Assembly (NCBI GenBank): GCA_033763895.1
Contig: JANRJQ010000007.1
Coordinates: 62,001-126,000, forward strand
DNA: 64,000 bases
Source: Chloroherpetonaceae bacterium
GTDB lineage: Bacteria > Bacteroidota > Chlorobiia > Chlorobiales > Thermochlorobacteraceae
Reading direction: 5' to 3'
Both the position numbers and the translations under genes were made by a program. Under the pieces are notes generated by a model. The model saw only the letters and a program-made list of their open reading frames with translations. It ran no database searches and was not told the DNA's origin. Within the stretch, counting starts at the first letter, position 1. Each line of letters starts with the position of its first letter. This document shows, piece after piece, positions 9,032 through 20,191 of the stretch.

Positions 9032-10937
9032 TTTTGATGATGATAGGTCTTCCGTGAGGGCATACATAGGGCATTGAAGTCGCAAAAAGTTGGTCAACCA
9101 AAGTGGACATCTCCTTCTGACTCAGTTTATCTCCAGCCATTATCGAACTTCGACAGGCGTATGATTTCGCCACATTGTCTCGTCCATCCAATTGCAGTTT
9201 TTCTTGATACTCCGCCGATTGCTCTAAAAGCTCATGAAAAATTCTTTCCTCCGTTCCGGGTTTGACATCCGGCGGAATCCCTTCTAGAACAACCGTGTTA
9301 TCTCCAAAGTAACGGAATGAAAAGCCCAAGCACTTTAAATCGATTTCAATCCGTTTCATTAATTCCATTTCCCAAGGCTTTAACTCCACCCTTTGCGGAA
9401 AGAGCAATTGCTGCGAATTCGGAATACCAGAATTCATCACCTTCAATGCCCGCTCATACAAAATGCGTTCATGCGCGACATGCTGATCGATGAGCATCAA
9501 CCCACTTCGAATATGCGTAAGAATGTACTTGTTGTGAAGTTGCCAATGCGTGTTTTCACTTAGCGCATGAAGTTTTTGATTAAACACCTCGCCCAACAAT
9601 TCAGGATTGTTACCTTGATTTGAATTGTTTCGCGGTGGCGGTGAAACTACTTCATTTTGCTGTTCAGGATAAACTTGAGGAACAAGTCTTGAAAGCTCTT
9701 CTTCCTGCGAAACACGCGAAGCAGAATGTGTTGTCTTTTCAAAAAATCGCTCGCCTCTTTTTTGAAAGGCTTGATAATCATTGTAAAGCCGGCGAGTTGA
9801 ACCGGAGTCGCCATCGCGGTCATTATACCCCAATCGTTTAAATGAAAAATTAGAGGTCGCCTTTTGAATCGCGTCTTCATGATCGTTTTGAGGCAGCATC
9901 GCTTTGTAACGATCGGGTATTTCACCCATCGCAAGAGCAGGCGAAGCATCCATTTTCATTACGGCTCTTCGAATGACTGCGTGCACCATATTGTAAACCC
10001 CTCGCTCATCATCAAACTTCACTTCCATTTTCGAGGGATGAACATTCACATCAACGCGAGATGGGCGTATGGATAGAAAAAGTAAATAAAATGGTTGTTC
10101 TCGCTCGCCCAACAGTTCACCATACGCAGTTGAGATTGCATGCGTAATCGCACGATGTTGAACAACCCGTTGATTCACAAATAAAAACTGATCGTTCTTT
10201 GTTCGCTTTAGCAAGGCGGGTTTCCCGATATAGCCTTTGATGGTCATAAAATCATTGGTCTCTTCAACAGCAAACAAACTCTCCGAAAATCTGCTGCCAT
10301 AGAGAACATCAAGCCTTTCCAAGAGGCTTTCATCTTTGAATTTAAAAACCTCATCGCCATCAGAAATAAAAGTATATGCGATATCGGGGTTAGCTAACGC
10401 CTGCGAAACAATACAGTCATAGATATGTTTGAATTCCGTAGCGTTTGACTTTAAAAATTTTCGCCTTGCGGGAACATTGAAGTAAAGATTTTTAATTGCA
10501 ATGCTTGTTCCATCGGGTGCTGCGGCTTTTTCTAAACTCTCCATCACACCGCCATTCATTCGAATCATTGTTGCAAGTTGAGCCTCGCGTATTTTCGTTT
10601 TCATTTCAATCTGCGAAACAGAAGCAATGCTTGGTAAAGCTTCCCCTCTAAATCCAAGCGTATGAAGATTTTCAAGATCATCAACCTCTTTGATTTTGCT
10701 TGTTGCGAATCGCTCGAATGCCATCACCGCATCTTCTTCATTCATCCCGCAACCATTATCAATAATTTGAATTAAAGATTTCCCCGATTCCTTGATGATT
10801 AAAGTAATTTCATCCGCACCGGCATCGACGCTGTTTTCAAGCAATTCTTTTACTGCCGAGCTTGGGCGTGTTACGACTTCGCCTGCCGATATTTTATTGG
10901 CAATTGAATCAGGTAATTTCTTTATAATAGAATCCAT
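8991..10937 (-). CDS. mutL: DNA mismatch repair protein MutL
   Basis: A 648-residue mismatch-repair mediator that couples MutS recognition to strand incision. The N-terminal GHKL ATPase has ELLENSVDAGADEI, DNGCGM and TLGFRGEALPSIASV. A Gln/Asn-rich linker of about 90 residues follows, then the C-terminal dimerisation domain. That domain contains DQHVAHERILYE, a variant of the DQHA(X)2E(X)4E metal-binding motif, and CPHGRP near the end. These suggest a MutL with intrinsic nicking endonuclease activity, as expected in bacteria lacking MutH. The neighbouring pyrB start lies upstream on the same strand, 47 nt before the mutL start. The 3' end overlaps lnt by 41 nt on the opposite strand. Confidence 0.96.
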   Translation of the reverse strand: MDSIIKKLPDSIANKISAGEVVTRPSSAVKELLENSVDAGADEITLIIKESGKSLIQIIDNGCGMNEEDAVMAFERFATSKIKEVDDLENLHTLGFRGEALPSIASVSQIEMKTKIREAQLATMIRMNGGVMESLEKAAAPDGTSIAIKNLYFNVPARRKFLKSNATEFKHIYDCIVSQALANPDIAYTFISDGDEVFKFKDESLLERLDVLYGSRFSESLFAVEETNDFMTIKGYIGKPALLKRTKNDQFLFVNQRVVQHRAITHAISTAYGELLGEREQPFYLLFLSIRPSRVDVNVHPSKMEVKFDDERGVYNMVHAVIRRAVMKMDASPALAMGEIPDRYKAMLPQNDHEDAIQKATSNFSFKRLGYNDRDGDSGSTRRLYNDYQAFQKRGERFFEKTTHSASRVSQEEELSRLVPQVYPEQQNEVVSPPPRNNSNQGNNPELLGEVFNQKLHALSENTHWQLHNKYILTHIRSGLMLIDQHVAHERILYERALKVMNSGIPNSQQLLFPQRVELKPWEMELMKRIEIDLKCLGFSFRYFGDNTVVLEGIPPDVKPGTEERIFHELLEQSAEYQEKLQLDGRDNVAKSYACRSSIMAGDKLSQKEMSTLVDQLFATSMPYVCPHGRPIIIKITTEELDRMFGRT

Positions 10938-10984
10938 TTCTTTTTGCTTCGCTTTAATTTTGCTTTTTTGAACAAAGCAAACAC

Positions 10985-11950
10985 TTAATTCATTGTATTT
11001 GGAGATAAAAGGAGTTGAAGAGCCGCCATTCTCACTGCAACGCCATTTGAAACTTGTTTTAAGATTAAACTTCCCGAAAGCCCGCCAATCGGTGCATCAA
11101 TATCCACTCGGTCTGCCACAGTTCCCGAAATTTCAATTTCTCGATTTACAGGTCCCGGATGCATTACAAATACTTCACGGCTTGCGGCGACAAGGGCATC
11201 ATCCGTAAGCGAGAAAAAATTTCTGTATTCTCGTATCGAAGGAATGTAACCGGCTGCTTCTCTTTCCAATTGTAACCGCAGCACAATAACGGCATCGCAC
11301 CATTTCACGGCTTTTTTTACATCGGTAAAAATCTCAATCGGGTTTTCTTCATTACCCCAAGTTTCAATTCCTACCGGCAAAAATGTTGGCGGGGCGCAAA
11401 CACCTACTTTTGCTCCCATCGTCGTAAGCCCAAAAATATTTGAACGCGCAACCCTTGAATGTAAAATATCCCCTAAAATCAAAACACGAATCCCTTCAAG
11501 CTTTCCGAAACTTTGCTCCAGTGTCAGCATATCAAGCAACGCTTGGGTTGGATGTTCATGCATTCCGTCTCCGGCATTCAATATGGGTTTATGCGTCAAT
11601 CGCGAAAGAATTTCCGCAGTGCCGGAGTCACTGTGACGAACAACAAACGCACTTACGCGCATTGATTGCAATGTAAAAATGGTATCGGCTAAAGTTTCCC
11701 CTTTTTGAACACTTGTGCCCGAAGACGAGAAATTTATCACACCCGCTCCCAACCTTCTTGCTGCCAAGTCAAAAGAAATTCGTGTTCTGGTTGAATTTTC
11801 AAAAAAAGCCAACACAATCGTATGACCTGCTAAAATCTTATAATTCGTTGGAGTGTCATCGGGGTTACTCGGGACATAAACTTTCGCCAAATCTAAAATT
11901 TTTTGGATGTTCTCTTTCTTTTCTCCGCGCAAACCGAGTAAGTGATTCAT
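10985..11950 (-). CDS. pyrB: Aspartate carbamoyltransferase catalytic subunit
   Basis: Condenses carbamoyl phosphate with L-aspartate to N-carbamoyl-L-aspartate, the committed step of pyrimidine synthesis. 321 residues. The carbamoyl-phosphate loop STRTR is at residues 53-57, and the HPTQALLD motif at 133-140. HPGPVNREIEI and the DAPIGGLSGSLILKQVSNGV C-terminus match the catalytic chain rather than ornithine carbamoyltransferase. No pyrI regulatory chain is adjacent. It is upstream of mutL on the same strand with a 47-nt gap, so the two may be cotranscribed, although they have no functional relation. Confidence 0.95.
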   Translation of the reverse strand: MNHLLGLRGEKKENIQKILDLAKVYVPSNPDDTPTNYKILAGHTIVLAFFENSTRTRISFDLAARRLGAGVINFSSSGTSVQKGETLADTIFTLQSMRVSAFVVRHSDSGTAEILSRLTHKPILNAGDGMHEHPTQALLDMLTLEQSFGKLEGIRVLILGDILHSRVARSNIFGLTTMGAKVGVCAPPTFLPVGIETWGNEENPIEIFTDVKKAVKWCDAVIVLRLQLEREAAGYIPSIREYRNFFSLTDDALVAASREVFVMHPGPVNREIEISGTVADRVDIDAPIGGLSGSLILKQVSNGVAVRMAALQLLLSPNTMN

Positions 11951-12112
11951 TTGTTTATTCTTTTGATAGCAGTATTTGAAACAGGCGATTCCGATCTTCG
12001 TTTGAATCGCACAAATCTACAATGCTTTCATTCATTTTCTTATGGTTTCATCATTTTTTGAACCTTGAGTACCATATTCTTTGAATCTTAAATCATCAAA
12101 TTATTTCTAACG

Positions 12113-13441
12113 ATGCAATTCAATCCCAATAAATTCACGCTAAGAGCCCAAGAAGCCTTTCAAGAAGCGGCTGAATTGGCCTCGAAGAACGGTCAACAAA
12201 CCATTGAACCCGAGCACCTTCTTTATTCTCTCCTTCTTGGTAACGATAAAATAGGATTCCAACTTTTAGAAAAACTGGGAGTGCAAACCGAAGCCGTTCT
12301 TCAAATTCTCACCCGCGAAATCAATCGATTTCCGAAAGTCACCGGAGCGTCTGTTTCAGGTCAATATTTAGCTCAAAAACTATCACAGATACTCGATGAA
12401 GCGTCAAAACTTTCAGAATCAATGAAAGATGAATATGTGAGTTCAGAGCACCTTCTTTTGTCTATTGCTGATTCACCGACCAATGCCGGAAGCATTCTTC
12501 GCGATAGTGGAGCAAAAAAAGATGCCTTACTCAAGTCATTAGCCGATATTCGAGGTGCACAACGCATCACCGACCAAAATGCCGAAGACCGATATAACGC
12601 CTTGAAAAAATTCAGCCGTGATTTAAACGACCTTGCTAAAAAAGGAAAACTCGACCCTGTCATTGGCAGAGATGAAGAAATACGACGCGTGCTCCAAATT
12701 CTTTCTCGACGAACCAAAAATAATCCCGTTCTAATCGGTGAGCCCGGTGTGGGCAAAACGGCTATTGCTGAAGGAATCGCTCAACGCATTGTTTCCGGCG
12801 ATGTCCCAGAAAACTTAAAATCAAAACTGATTCACGCGCTTGATATTGCGCAACTTGTAGCGGGCAGCAAGTTCAGAGGTGAATTTGAAGAGCGCCTGAA
12901 AGCTGTTGTTAAGGAAGTTCAAGATGCCAATGGAGATGTAATTTTATTCATCGATGAAATTCACTTGCTTGTAGGTGCAGGCGCCACGGAAGGCGGAATG
13001 GATGCTGCCAATATTCTCAAACCCGCTTTAGCGCGCGGCGAACTTCGTTGTATCGGCGCCACGACACTAGATGAATATCGAAAGTATATCGAAAAGGATG
13101 CTGCTTTAGAACGGCGATTTCAAACAGTGATGGTTGGAGAGCCCTCCATAGAAGATACGGTTTCGATTCTTCGAGGCTTAAAAGAAAAGTATGAAATTCA
13201 TCACGGGGTAAGAATCACTGATTCGGCTCTTATTGCCGCAGCTGAACTATCAAGTCGGTATATCGCCGATCGCTTCTTGCCCGATAAAGCAATTGACCTG
13301 ATTGATGAGGCCTCCTCAAAACTGCGCCTTGAAATCGATAGCGTGCCGGAATCGCTTGATAAACTCAATCGCGATATTCGACGACTTGAAATTGAACGCG
13401 AAGCATTACGCCGCGAACTCGATATCGATAGAAAATCATAA
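12113..13441 (+). CDS. clpB: Truncated ClpB chaperone (N-domain plus first AAA+ domain)
   Basis: ClpB disaggregases rescue aggregated proteins together with DnaK. Full-length ClpB is about 860 residues, but this gene encodes only 442. It keeps the double Clp N-repeat domain ([26 protein letters not shown]) and the complete first AAA+ module, with Walker A GEPGVGKT at 209-216, Walker B FIDE ending at D281-E282, sensor-1 GATTLDEYR and ERRFQ. It stops about 30 residues into the coiled-coil middle domain. A normal TAA is followed within 25 nt by a strong terminator, and no leftover second AAA+ domain is visible. So it is a clean short form, not an obvious frameshift. I recall a short ClpB1 of about this size in Chlorobaculum tepidum; if so it may be lineage-wide. 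Confidence 0.88.
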   Translation: MQFNPNKFTLRAQEAFQEAAELASKNGQQTIEPEHLLYSLLLGNDKIGFQLLEKLGVQTEAVLQILTREINRFPKVTGASVSGQYLAQKLSQILDEASKLSESMKDEYVSSEHLLLSIADSPTNAGSILRDSGAKKDALLKSLADIRGAQRITDQNAEDRYNALKKFSRDLNDLAKKGKLDPVIGRDEEIRRVLQILSRRTKNNPVLIGEPGVGKTAIAEGIAQRIVSGDVPENLKSKLIHALDIAQLVAGSKFRGEFEERLKAVVKEVQDANGDVILFIDEIHLLVGAGATEGGMDAANILKPALARGELRCIGATTLDEYRKYIEKDAALERRFQTVMVGEPSIEDTVSILRGLKEKYEIHHGVRITDSALIAAAELSSRYIADRFLPDKAIDLIDEASSKLRLEIDSVPESLDKLNRDIRRLEIEREALRRELDIDRKS

Positions 13442-13463
13442 GTGACATCCGCGACTTATAACC

Positions 13464-13499
13464 AAAAAAAAGGCTGCCCATTTCGGACAGCCTTTTTTT
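13464..13499. terminator. Bidirectional terminator between short clpB and the T9SS protease
   Basis: An A-run, the stem GGCTG.CC with GG.CAGCC around ATTTC, and a T-run of seven form a symmetric hairpin between two convergent genes. It ends both transcripts. Confidence 0.9.
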
Positions 13500-13544
13500 C
13501 TACTTCACCTATGATTCAAAACATTTGAAGCTTTTCAGATGCTT

Positions 13545-16500
13545 TTATTTGATGAGAATCATTTTGCGCGTTTGGTTGAATGAACCGGCTTGCAAACGGT
13601 AGAAATAGACACCGCTTGAAAGATTTTGCGCATTAAACACAGCAGTATAAGAGCCGGCTTCTTTTCTTCCATCAACCAAAGTTGAGACTTCGCGACCAAG
13701 CATATCATAGACCTTCAGCAACACGGTTGAGGACTGCGGTAAGGCATACTTAATCGAAGTACTCGGGTTAAATGGATTTGGATAGTTTTGACCTAACTCA
13801 AAATTGGTTGGCCTTGCTTTCTTTTCCTCTGCAATTGATGCTACAGGTTCGGTATAGCCTATAGCAAACTCTCCAAATGCGGTTAATGGAGCTGTTGTTA
13901 CAAGCGAATCGTTCACAACTGTACCGCCAAGCGATGCCCAAGCCGCTGAAGAATCTGCACGATAAAGCCAAACCAATCGATTTGAAGCCAAAGATGTTGC
14001 GAATTTACTTACAGCACCTTTGAGCACACCGTTTGTGAAAGTTCCTCCGTTCGAGAGAACATAATGGAACTCCAATATTCCGGTAACACCACTTGGCAAC
14101 GCTGAAAACAGCGGGAAGTGATTAAAGAAGGCTGCCTTCGCAGTTTCACTTGAAGCGCTAACATCCGCTAAGCAAGAAACCCCGGTACTTCCAAATGAAG
14201 TCATAGATGCTGTGCCAGCAGCCATAACCGCTACGGCACTATCTGTGGCTCTTACACCGGAAGTTGGAACAAAACGATAGACAACGCCTGATTGTGGAAA
14301 TTGTGCCGAAGAAGTTAAGGTTGAAACCCCAACGGTTGTTGAGCCCGTTGTCGCGTCGATAAAGTCACCTGAGCCTCCTACAGAACCTTTCATACCAATT
14401 GAGGCTGACGAAAGCGTCGCAAAAGTTGTTCCGTTCTTTGGTCCGTAAACAAACTCCACCAAATTACTTCCTTCATAAATTCGAACTTGGTAGTTAAGTG
14501 TGGCACCCGTTGCGCCAGTGTTGCTCCAGTAATCTCGAACATTAGCATATTCAACGGTAAAGACACGATTCGGCTCAGTGCCACGTACTGAGGAGCGTAA
14601 TGAATCCGCACCAATCAAGATGAGATCATCCCACCAAGGTGCAAGTGCAGCTACAGGTGCAGCGGTCGTAAAGAGTGCGCTATTTGTCGCACTTGCGGCT
14701 GAACCTTCGAAAGATAAGACCCCGTTTGAACCTGCGTTCACAGTTGTGTAAGCCTTTCCATTAAAGTTTGCACTAAATGGAATTGTTAGTGAAACTGACC
14801 CATCATCGGGATCAGTAATCCCTGAACCGATTGGATTATTGAGTGAAGAGTAAACCCCTCTCGTCGTCACTCGTCTATAATTGGCTGAAAGCGGCGAACC
14901 AAAATTTAAGGCGGTTGTTGTAACCGAGCTTAAACCAGCACCACTATTCGCTGCAAACGACAGTGTGACCCCTTGCTCAACATTATTATAGGTCAAATCA
15001 CTAAAGGTAACGCTACTCGCACTTTTTGGAATAACACGTGTTAATGTGCCTCCCAAAACGCCGGTTCCATTACTTAAAGAAACGGTAACCGTAACTGAAT
15101 CGAGCACAGGCCGAACCACATTCGCAGAATCTTGGGTTTGAAGTGTAATGCTAAATGGCGTATTAACCAACCTCGTACCTGTAGGCTGAGCAGTTACAAC
15201 CAATTTAGATGGTGTTACCAAAGTTTCTGTACGAATGCTATCAACATACATATTGTTGCCATATTGATTATTCGTCACAAACGCCAATCGAATACCTGTT
15301 CCTGCATAAGCCCGCAAATCAACGCGTTCCGTTCTCCATTGTGATGCCGTTGGAACAAATGCTGCAAAAACAGATGGTGCCGTTGAAAGTTCAACACCGC
15401 CCTTTTTGAAGAGACGCGTGCTATAAGTTTTACCTGAATCCAACGAAGCCCAAACCTCCAATGTATCCGGAGCATCGGTGAATGTTGAATACGCCACTTC
15501 AAATCCCAAACCAACATTATTTGAAACAAGAAATAGTGGTGTTTTAAGTGTATCGCGTTCACCCACTTCTTCATAATCCCAGTGATTCATGAAGGCAGAA
15601 CCGCCTGTTGGAAAACCTGCGGTTGAACGTCCCCAAGTAATTGACCCTGCATCAGGGTTTGCAACTTGCCACCCTGTTGGCGGGAAGGTTGTTGCGGTGA
15701 AATTTTCCGAAACACCATTCGGAAGAGAAACAGAAACCAAAAATCGGTTACTCGTTCCGGCTGTTAGGGTCATTCCACTGCTTGCACTCACTTGAAGTGA
15801 CACACTATCAGAGCTAGATGTATTGAGTGTCAATCCGGTAAAAATAGCTTCGGATTGCCCGGGTTGGAGCGTCACGGTTGTTGTACCACCAAGCGTTGCA
15901 GAACCTGAAGCCACTGAAACCGAAAGCTGCGTTTCGGTTGTAACGCCTTGCCTAAAATTTGCGTTATCAAAAGTTCTAGCGGTTAAGGTAAATTCTTGAC
16001 CTGCACTTACAGTTCCGCCAATTGGCACAACTTGCACAAATGTCGGTGGTTTTTCAGAAACAAAACGAATCGTTCTTCCTGAGGTTGGTAATCCCGCAGT
16101 GGCTGTTCTTGACATATTCAAAGTTCCTGCAGCAAATCTTTGAATAAGTGCAGATGCCCACGCGGTTCCCGAGCCTTTTTGCAAAATTATCACTTGCGTT
16201 CCTACCGTATCCGCGCCTTTTAATCCGACACCAAAAGTTCGAAACGCTCCGGTACTCGTGCTTCCTGTGAATGTTCCATAGACAAATTCAACATCATTTG
16301 ATGTTTCATAGAGTTTGAGTTGGAAATTCACATTGTTAAATTGCAGACCCGGAGTCGTAATACCCGTGCGGTTTTTGTCGCGAACATTCTTCCATTGAAT
16401 AGTGGTCACTCGGTTTGGCTCAGTTCCGGTAGTGTGTACTCGGTATTCAGCCCCCAGCGTACCTGCTTGCAAATCATGATTCAATACCGAAATGATATTT

Positions 16501-19500
16501 GAATCTGCTTCTGCAATACTTGCAATCGCGCCATTAAGACCAGTTTGGTCTTGCGGTGTTTCAATAAAGAGGTTCGCTTTTGAAGGCGCATCTGAACCGA
16601 GCTTAATGAATCCATTGGTGTTAAACACGAATTCATTAAAAGTTGAGCCTCGAAACACAAATGGGAAACCAATTGAAATCGGTGCCGAATTTGCGTCATC
16701 GGTATTTGCTGTTGCAATCACGGTTCCATCTGCAGAACCAAGTTCAGTGTAGGTTCCTTGTGTGTTTGAAACTAAATTTTGATTAAAGTTCAACCTTGCG
16801 GGAGTTGCCCGAACGGTTAAAGGAATCGAAGCCGCAGTCAAACTCGGCCCTGAAGCAACAGTTGCATTAAAGTTTAATCCCGTTTCCGCTTTATCATATC
16901 GCAATCCGGTGATTGTCTTGGTATTGTCCCAAGGGTAGAAAGTGACCGAAGCCGTTCCAGTAAAATTGCCAGTACCATTTGTTACGGATACTTGAACGGT
17001 GGTCTCTCCAGTCACATTGGTCGGCGTTCCATCGGCGGATTGAACTTGCACAACCGCAGAAAATGGTTGATTGATAATCGGCCGAGAAGGAATAGTTTGA
17101 ACAACTAACTTAACCGGGGTTGGTGCGTTTTGTGAATTCACAAAAAGATACCTTTGTCCATTGGCAATATTGACATTGTTCCGGTAGTTCGCCCTATCGC
17201 TTCCTTCAGTTAAAATACCCGCAGCATTCCAAGCAGTTCCAGACCCTTTGAAAACAGAAACACCCTCTGCCGGTGAAACCGATTTCATCCCTACAACCGC
17301 CGTTCTAAATTCTCCCGGATTGGTATTTGGCGTAAAAGCACCGTACGAAAACTCGACATTGTTGGTTGTTTCGTAGAGTTTCACTTGGAAATTCATCGCG
17401 GTGTATTGGCGAACACCCAAAGTTGCTGATGTATCTTTCTTTTCACGAACATTTTTGAATTGAACCGTTGTTACTCGATTTGGCGCACTACCGGAAGTGA
17501 ACACACGGTATTCAACTGAATCGGTTCCGATTAAGTCCACATTGAACGGAGAAAGAATATTGACATCCGCCGTATCAGTGCTCCAAAGCGCACTACCCAC
17601 AGTGGTTTGATCACGGATACCGGCAGGAAAAAGATCCGGCTTGGAAGTTGGCGAAGAACCCAATTTCACAAATCCATTGGTGTTGAGTACGAAGGAACTA
17701 AAGACATTACCCGCATAATTAAAATCAAACCCAATGGGAACAGGGTCAGAATTACTGTCATCGTTATTAGCCGGTGTAATGGCATTTCCATTCGCGCCCA
17801 AATCGGTATAAGTTCCGATTGTCGAGTTGACAAACGATAGCGGATATGTTTCTCTAAATGCTTTTGAATTAGAAACTCCAAAAGGTGCACTGGTTGCAGA
17901 TACTGTCCCAGATTGATTACTAATTTGAACGGTGTAATCAGCGCCTAAAGCCAGATCACTTTTTACTGTATAGGTTGCGGTGCCATTGTTATCTGAAGAG
18001 AGACTAATGGTATCGACAACTGTTCCGGCCTTTTTCAATAAAAGCTTCACATTTCCAGAAACAGTGCCGCTCGTTGCCCAACGAACGGTTTCGCTTGCAC
18101 CCGTTTTCCAGACAGTTCCCGGAAGAGGCGAAAGGAATGAAAACCCGCTCTTACCTTGTGCGGCTTCAATCGCACGACGAGCGTTTACACGTCCGTAACC
18201 TAATTCATTATTCCAAGTACCATTTGGCCGACCGGGATAATTTACAAATGAATATCCTGCAACCTTTTCAGAGGTGCTTTCAAGAATTTGTGAGAGTTGA
18301 GCGGCAGTCAAATTTGTATCTGCTGAGGCAATTAAACCGACTAAACCTGCTGCTACCGGACATGCCGCTGATGTACCGCCAAAATTTGTTGTATCACCGG
18401 CATCATATCCATCAGCACCTCTACGGTCTATGGTCAAAATACCGCTCGAAGGTCCGGAAAAGTCACCCGGAGCTACAACATCTAACGAATCTCCCCATTG
18501 CGAAAAAGAGGCGCGGCGGTCGCGATAAGTAATTGCACCCACGCCAATAACAAACGGTGCATTTGCAGGGTAACCATTGACCGTTGACGTTCCCCCGTTT
18601 CCGGTTGATGCAAGTACCAAAGCGCCTTTTCCACCTCGTGCATTTAATCGAACATTTTCAACAGCAGCTAAACGACCTGCAGTAACTCCGCCGCCGCCCC
18701 AGCTGTTACTTACAGCAGCAACGCCCGGTGTAGCCACCACTCTTGCGGCTGCGCGTGTCAAAGTTGCATCATCGGTTCCAAACGAACCGTTTGCATCAGG
18801 AGCGACGGTCGCGATATCAACCGGCATCACTTTTATGCCATTTCCAATTGAGGAAACACCGCGTCCATTATTGGTTAACGCTGCTATAATTCCGGTACAC
18901 GGCGTTCCGTGATTTGAGTTTGAATTTTGAGGGGCGGGATCATTATCGTCACGAGCCGCGTCGTAAGGATTAATCACTTTTCCTTCTAATTCATAATGTG
19001 TGTAGTCATATCCACCTGCGTCCCAAACAGAAACGACAATATTTGTATCCCCTTGAGCTAAAAACCAAGCTTCAGGAGCATCGACATCCGAGCCCGGAAT
19101 TCCGCCAAATTGACCCGTGTTATTCAGCCACCATTGACTGGTATAATTCGGATCGTTCGGAGTAAAGGTTGAAAAAATAGATGGTAGTTCTTTATTTCTT
19201 GAACCAACCTTTTTTGCTTGCTCCGGACGAACTGCCGGAAACTCTCCGCGCTGCAAGTCTTCAACCGTTTGAAATACCTCGGCATCTTTTTTCTCTACAG
19301 AAGTTGCGGCGGACTTTACTCTAACTTTCCCTTTTCCTTTGGGGCTTCTTAGCAAAGGCTCATCAATGACTGAAGCAGATTCAGTATCCTTTTTAACTTT
19401 TTTTCCCTTTTTTGGATCCTCTTGAGAAGGCTTTTCTTGGAAAGAAGCAACCGTTGCCATTTGTGTGAAATTGGGATGAGCATACTTTGCATATCCACTT

Positions 19501-20042
19501 TCATAAAGGGCTTTTGATACCTTAAACGGGTTTTCAGAGGTACGAATGATGAAGGTTTCAAAATCAGTACCTGACCCGATTCTCTCCATTACCTCATAAC
19601 CACCTGCACTTAAGACTGACGCAAATTGAGTTGAAGCTCCTTTTAGGGGTGCAACAATGACTTCATTGGTCACGTAATAAACATCCCCCGTTTTATCGGT
19701 ATATGCAAAATAGGCGGCTTCAACATCAGGGTTTTGGCGAATTCCCTGCAAAGCCTGAGATGCTTTTTGACCAATTCGGTAGTCGCTCTTTACTGAAAGA
19801 ATTACTTTATTTCCAGCACCGATTTTCGATTCATCAAGCGGCATCAAAGAAACGCTGGCATTAACCACCGACTTTGCCTTTGCCTTACTGACCGTTGAAC
19901 GGAACTTGACAAAAACTTGTGAATATACGGGTGTTAGAGACTCGACTCGCGAACCGTTGTAATAGGTTTCTCGGCTTTCCTGTGCAATTGCATTGGAAGC
20001 GATAACCAATAACAACGACGCGATGAGAAAATATTTTCTCAT
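13545..20042 (-). CDS. Giant secreted subtilisin-like (S8) protease with T9SS sorting domain
   Basis: A 2165-residue extracellular protein. The signal peptide is [21 protein letters not shown], followed by a propeptide-like region with a Lys-rich linker near residues 205-260. The subtilase domain carries D341 ([14 protein letters not shown]), H378 ([10 protein letters not shown]) and S558 ([12 protein letters not shown]), so the triad is complete. The Asp motif WDAGG differs from the usual D(T/S)G. The rest is a long beta-rich stalk. A module typified by [13 protein letters not shown] recurs three times, at about residues 740-920, 1090-1270 and 1670-1850, with Ig-like segments between. The C-terminus is a T9SS type A domain ([33 protein letters not shown], final Lys). 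It probably degrades or processes external proteins; the substrate is unknown. It ends at the bidirectional terminator 13464-13499. Confidence 0.92.
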   Translation of the reverse strand: MRKYFLIASLLLVIASNAIAQESRETYYNGSRVESLTPVYSQVFVKFRSTVSKAKAKSVVNASVSLMPLDESKIGAGNKVILSVKSDYRIGQKASQALQGIRQNPDVEAAYFAYTDKTGDVYYVTNEVIVAPLKGASTQFASVLSAGGYEVMERIGSGTDFETFIIRTSENPFKVSKALYESGYAKYAHPNFTQMATVASFQEKPSQEDPKKGKKVKKDTESASVIDEPLLRSPKGKGKVRVKSAATSVEKKDAEVFQTVEDLQRGEFPAVRPEQAKKVGSRNKELPSIFSTFTPNDPNYTSQWWLNNTGQFGGIPGSDVDAPEAWFLAQGDTNIVVSVWDAGGYDYTHYELEGKVINPYDAARDDNDPAPQNSNSNHGTPCTGIIAALTNNGRGVSSIGNGIKVMPVDIATVAPDANGSFGTDDATLTRAAARVVATPGVAAVSNSWGGGGVTAGRLAAVENVRLNARGGKGALVLASTGNGGTSTVNGYPANAPFVIGVGAITYRDRRASFSQWGDSLDVVAPGDFSGPSSGILTIDRRGADGYDAGDTTNFGGTSAACPVAAGLVGLIASADTNLTAAQLSQILESTSEKVAGYSFVNYPGRPNGTWNNELGYGRVNARRAIEAAQGKSGFSFLSPLPGTVWKTGASETVRWATSGTVSGNVKLLLKKAGTVVDTISLSSDNNGTATYTVKSDLALGADYTVQISNQSGTVSATSAPFGVSNSKAFRETYPLSFVNSTIGTYTDLGANGNAITPANNDDSNSDPVPIGFDFNYAGNVFSSFVLNTNGFVKLGSSPTSKPDLFPAGIRDQTTVGSALWSTDTADVNILSPFNVDLIGTDSVEYRVFTSGSAPNRVTTVQFKNVREKKDTSATLGVRQYTAMNFQVKLYETTNNVEFSYGAFTPNTNPGEFRTAVVGMKSVSPAEGVSVFKGSGTAWNAAGILTEGSDRANYRNNVNIANGQRYLFVNSQNAPTPVKLVVQTIPSRPIINQPFSAVVQVQSADGTPTNVTGETTVQVSVTNGTGNFTGTASVTFYPWDNTKTITGLRYDKAETGLNFNATVASGPSLTAASIPLTVRATPARLNFNQNLVSNTQGTYTELGSADGTVIATANTDDANSAPISIGFPFVFRGSTFNEFVFNTNGFIKLGSDAPSKANLFIETPQDQTGLNGAIASIAEADSNIISVLNHDLQAGTLGAEYRVHTTGTEPNRVTTIQWKNVRDKNRTGITTPGLQFNNVNFQLKLYETSNDVEFVYGTFTGSTSTGAFRTFGVGLKGADTVGTQVIILQKGSGTAWASALIQRFAAGTLNMSRTATAGLPTSGRTIRFVSEKPPTFVQVVPIGGTVSAGQEFTLTARTFDNANFRQGVTTETQLSVSVASGSATLGGTTTVTLQPGQSEAIFTGLTLNTSSSDSVSLQVSASSGMTLTAGTSNRFLVSVSLPNGVSENFTATTFPPTGWQVANPDAGSITWGRSTAGFPTGGSAFMNHWDYEEVGERDTLKTPLFLVSNNVGLGFEVAYSTFTDAPDTLEVWASLDSGKTYSTRLFKKGGVELSTAPSVFAAFVPTASQWRTERVDLRAYAGTGIRLAFVTNNQYGNNMYVDSIRTETLVTPSKLVVTAQPTGTRLVNTPFSITLQTQDSANVVRPVLDSVTVTVSLSNGTGVLGGTLTRVIPKSASSVTFSDLTYNNVEQGVTLSFAANSGAGLSSVTTTALNFGSPLSANYRRVTTRGVYSSLNNPIGSGITDPDDGSVSLTIPFSANFNGKAYTTVNAGSNGVLSFEGSAASATNSALFTTAAPVAALAPWWDDLILIGADSLRSSVRGTEPNRVFTVEYANVRDYWSNTGATGATLNYQVRIYEGSNLVEFVYGPKNGTTFATLSSASIGMKGSVGGSGDFIDATTGSTTVGVSTLTSSAQFPQSGVVYRFVPTSGVRATDSAVAVMAAGTASMTSFGSTGVSCLADVSASSETAKAAFFNHFPLFSALPSGVTGILEFHYVLSNGGTFTNGVLKGAVSKFATSLASNRLVWLYRADSSAAWASLGGTVVNDSLVTTAPLTAFGEFAIGYTEPVASIAEEKKARPTNFELGQNYPNPFNPSTSIKYALPQSSTVLLKVYDMLGREVSTLVDGRKEAGSYTAVFNAQNLSSGVYFYRLQAGSFNQTRKMILIK

Positions 20043-20191
20043 TTTGTTTTGTTGTTTTGTTGTTGATTAAAAAAATGTTCAGGTAAAAAAATCATTCACG
20101 AAATGTGGGAAATGTATCACATACCGTTTATCATATTTTTGATTCTAAGAATATTTTTTGGGAAAAAAAAGAGGGAGGGGGAAAAATCTTT

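Noticed and set aside
12113-13441. Frameshifted or split full-length clpB
   Set aside because: The bases after the stop hold only a terminator and then the convergent protease gene. No frame downstream resembles a second ClpB ATPase domain.
13545-20042. Many medium-length frames on the plus strand and other frames within the giant protease gene
   Set aside because: The minus-strand frame is continuous over 2165 codons with signal peptide, catalytic triad and sorting domain; the others are shadows.
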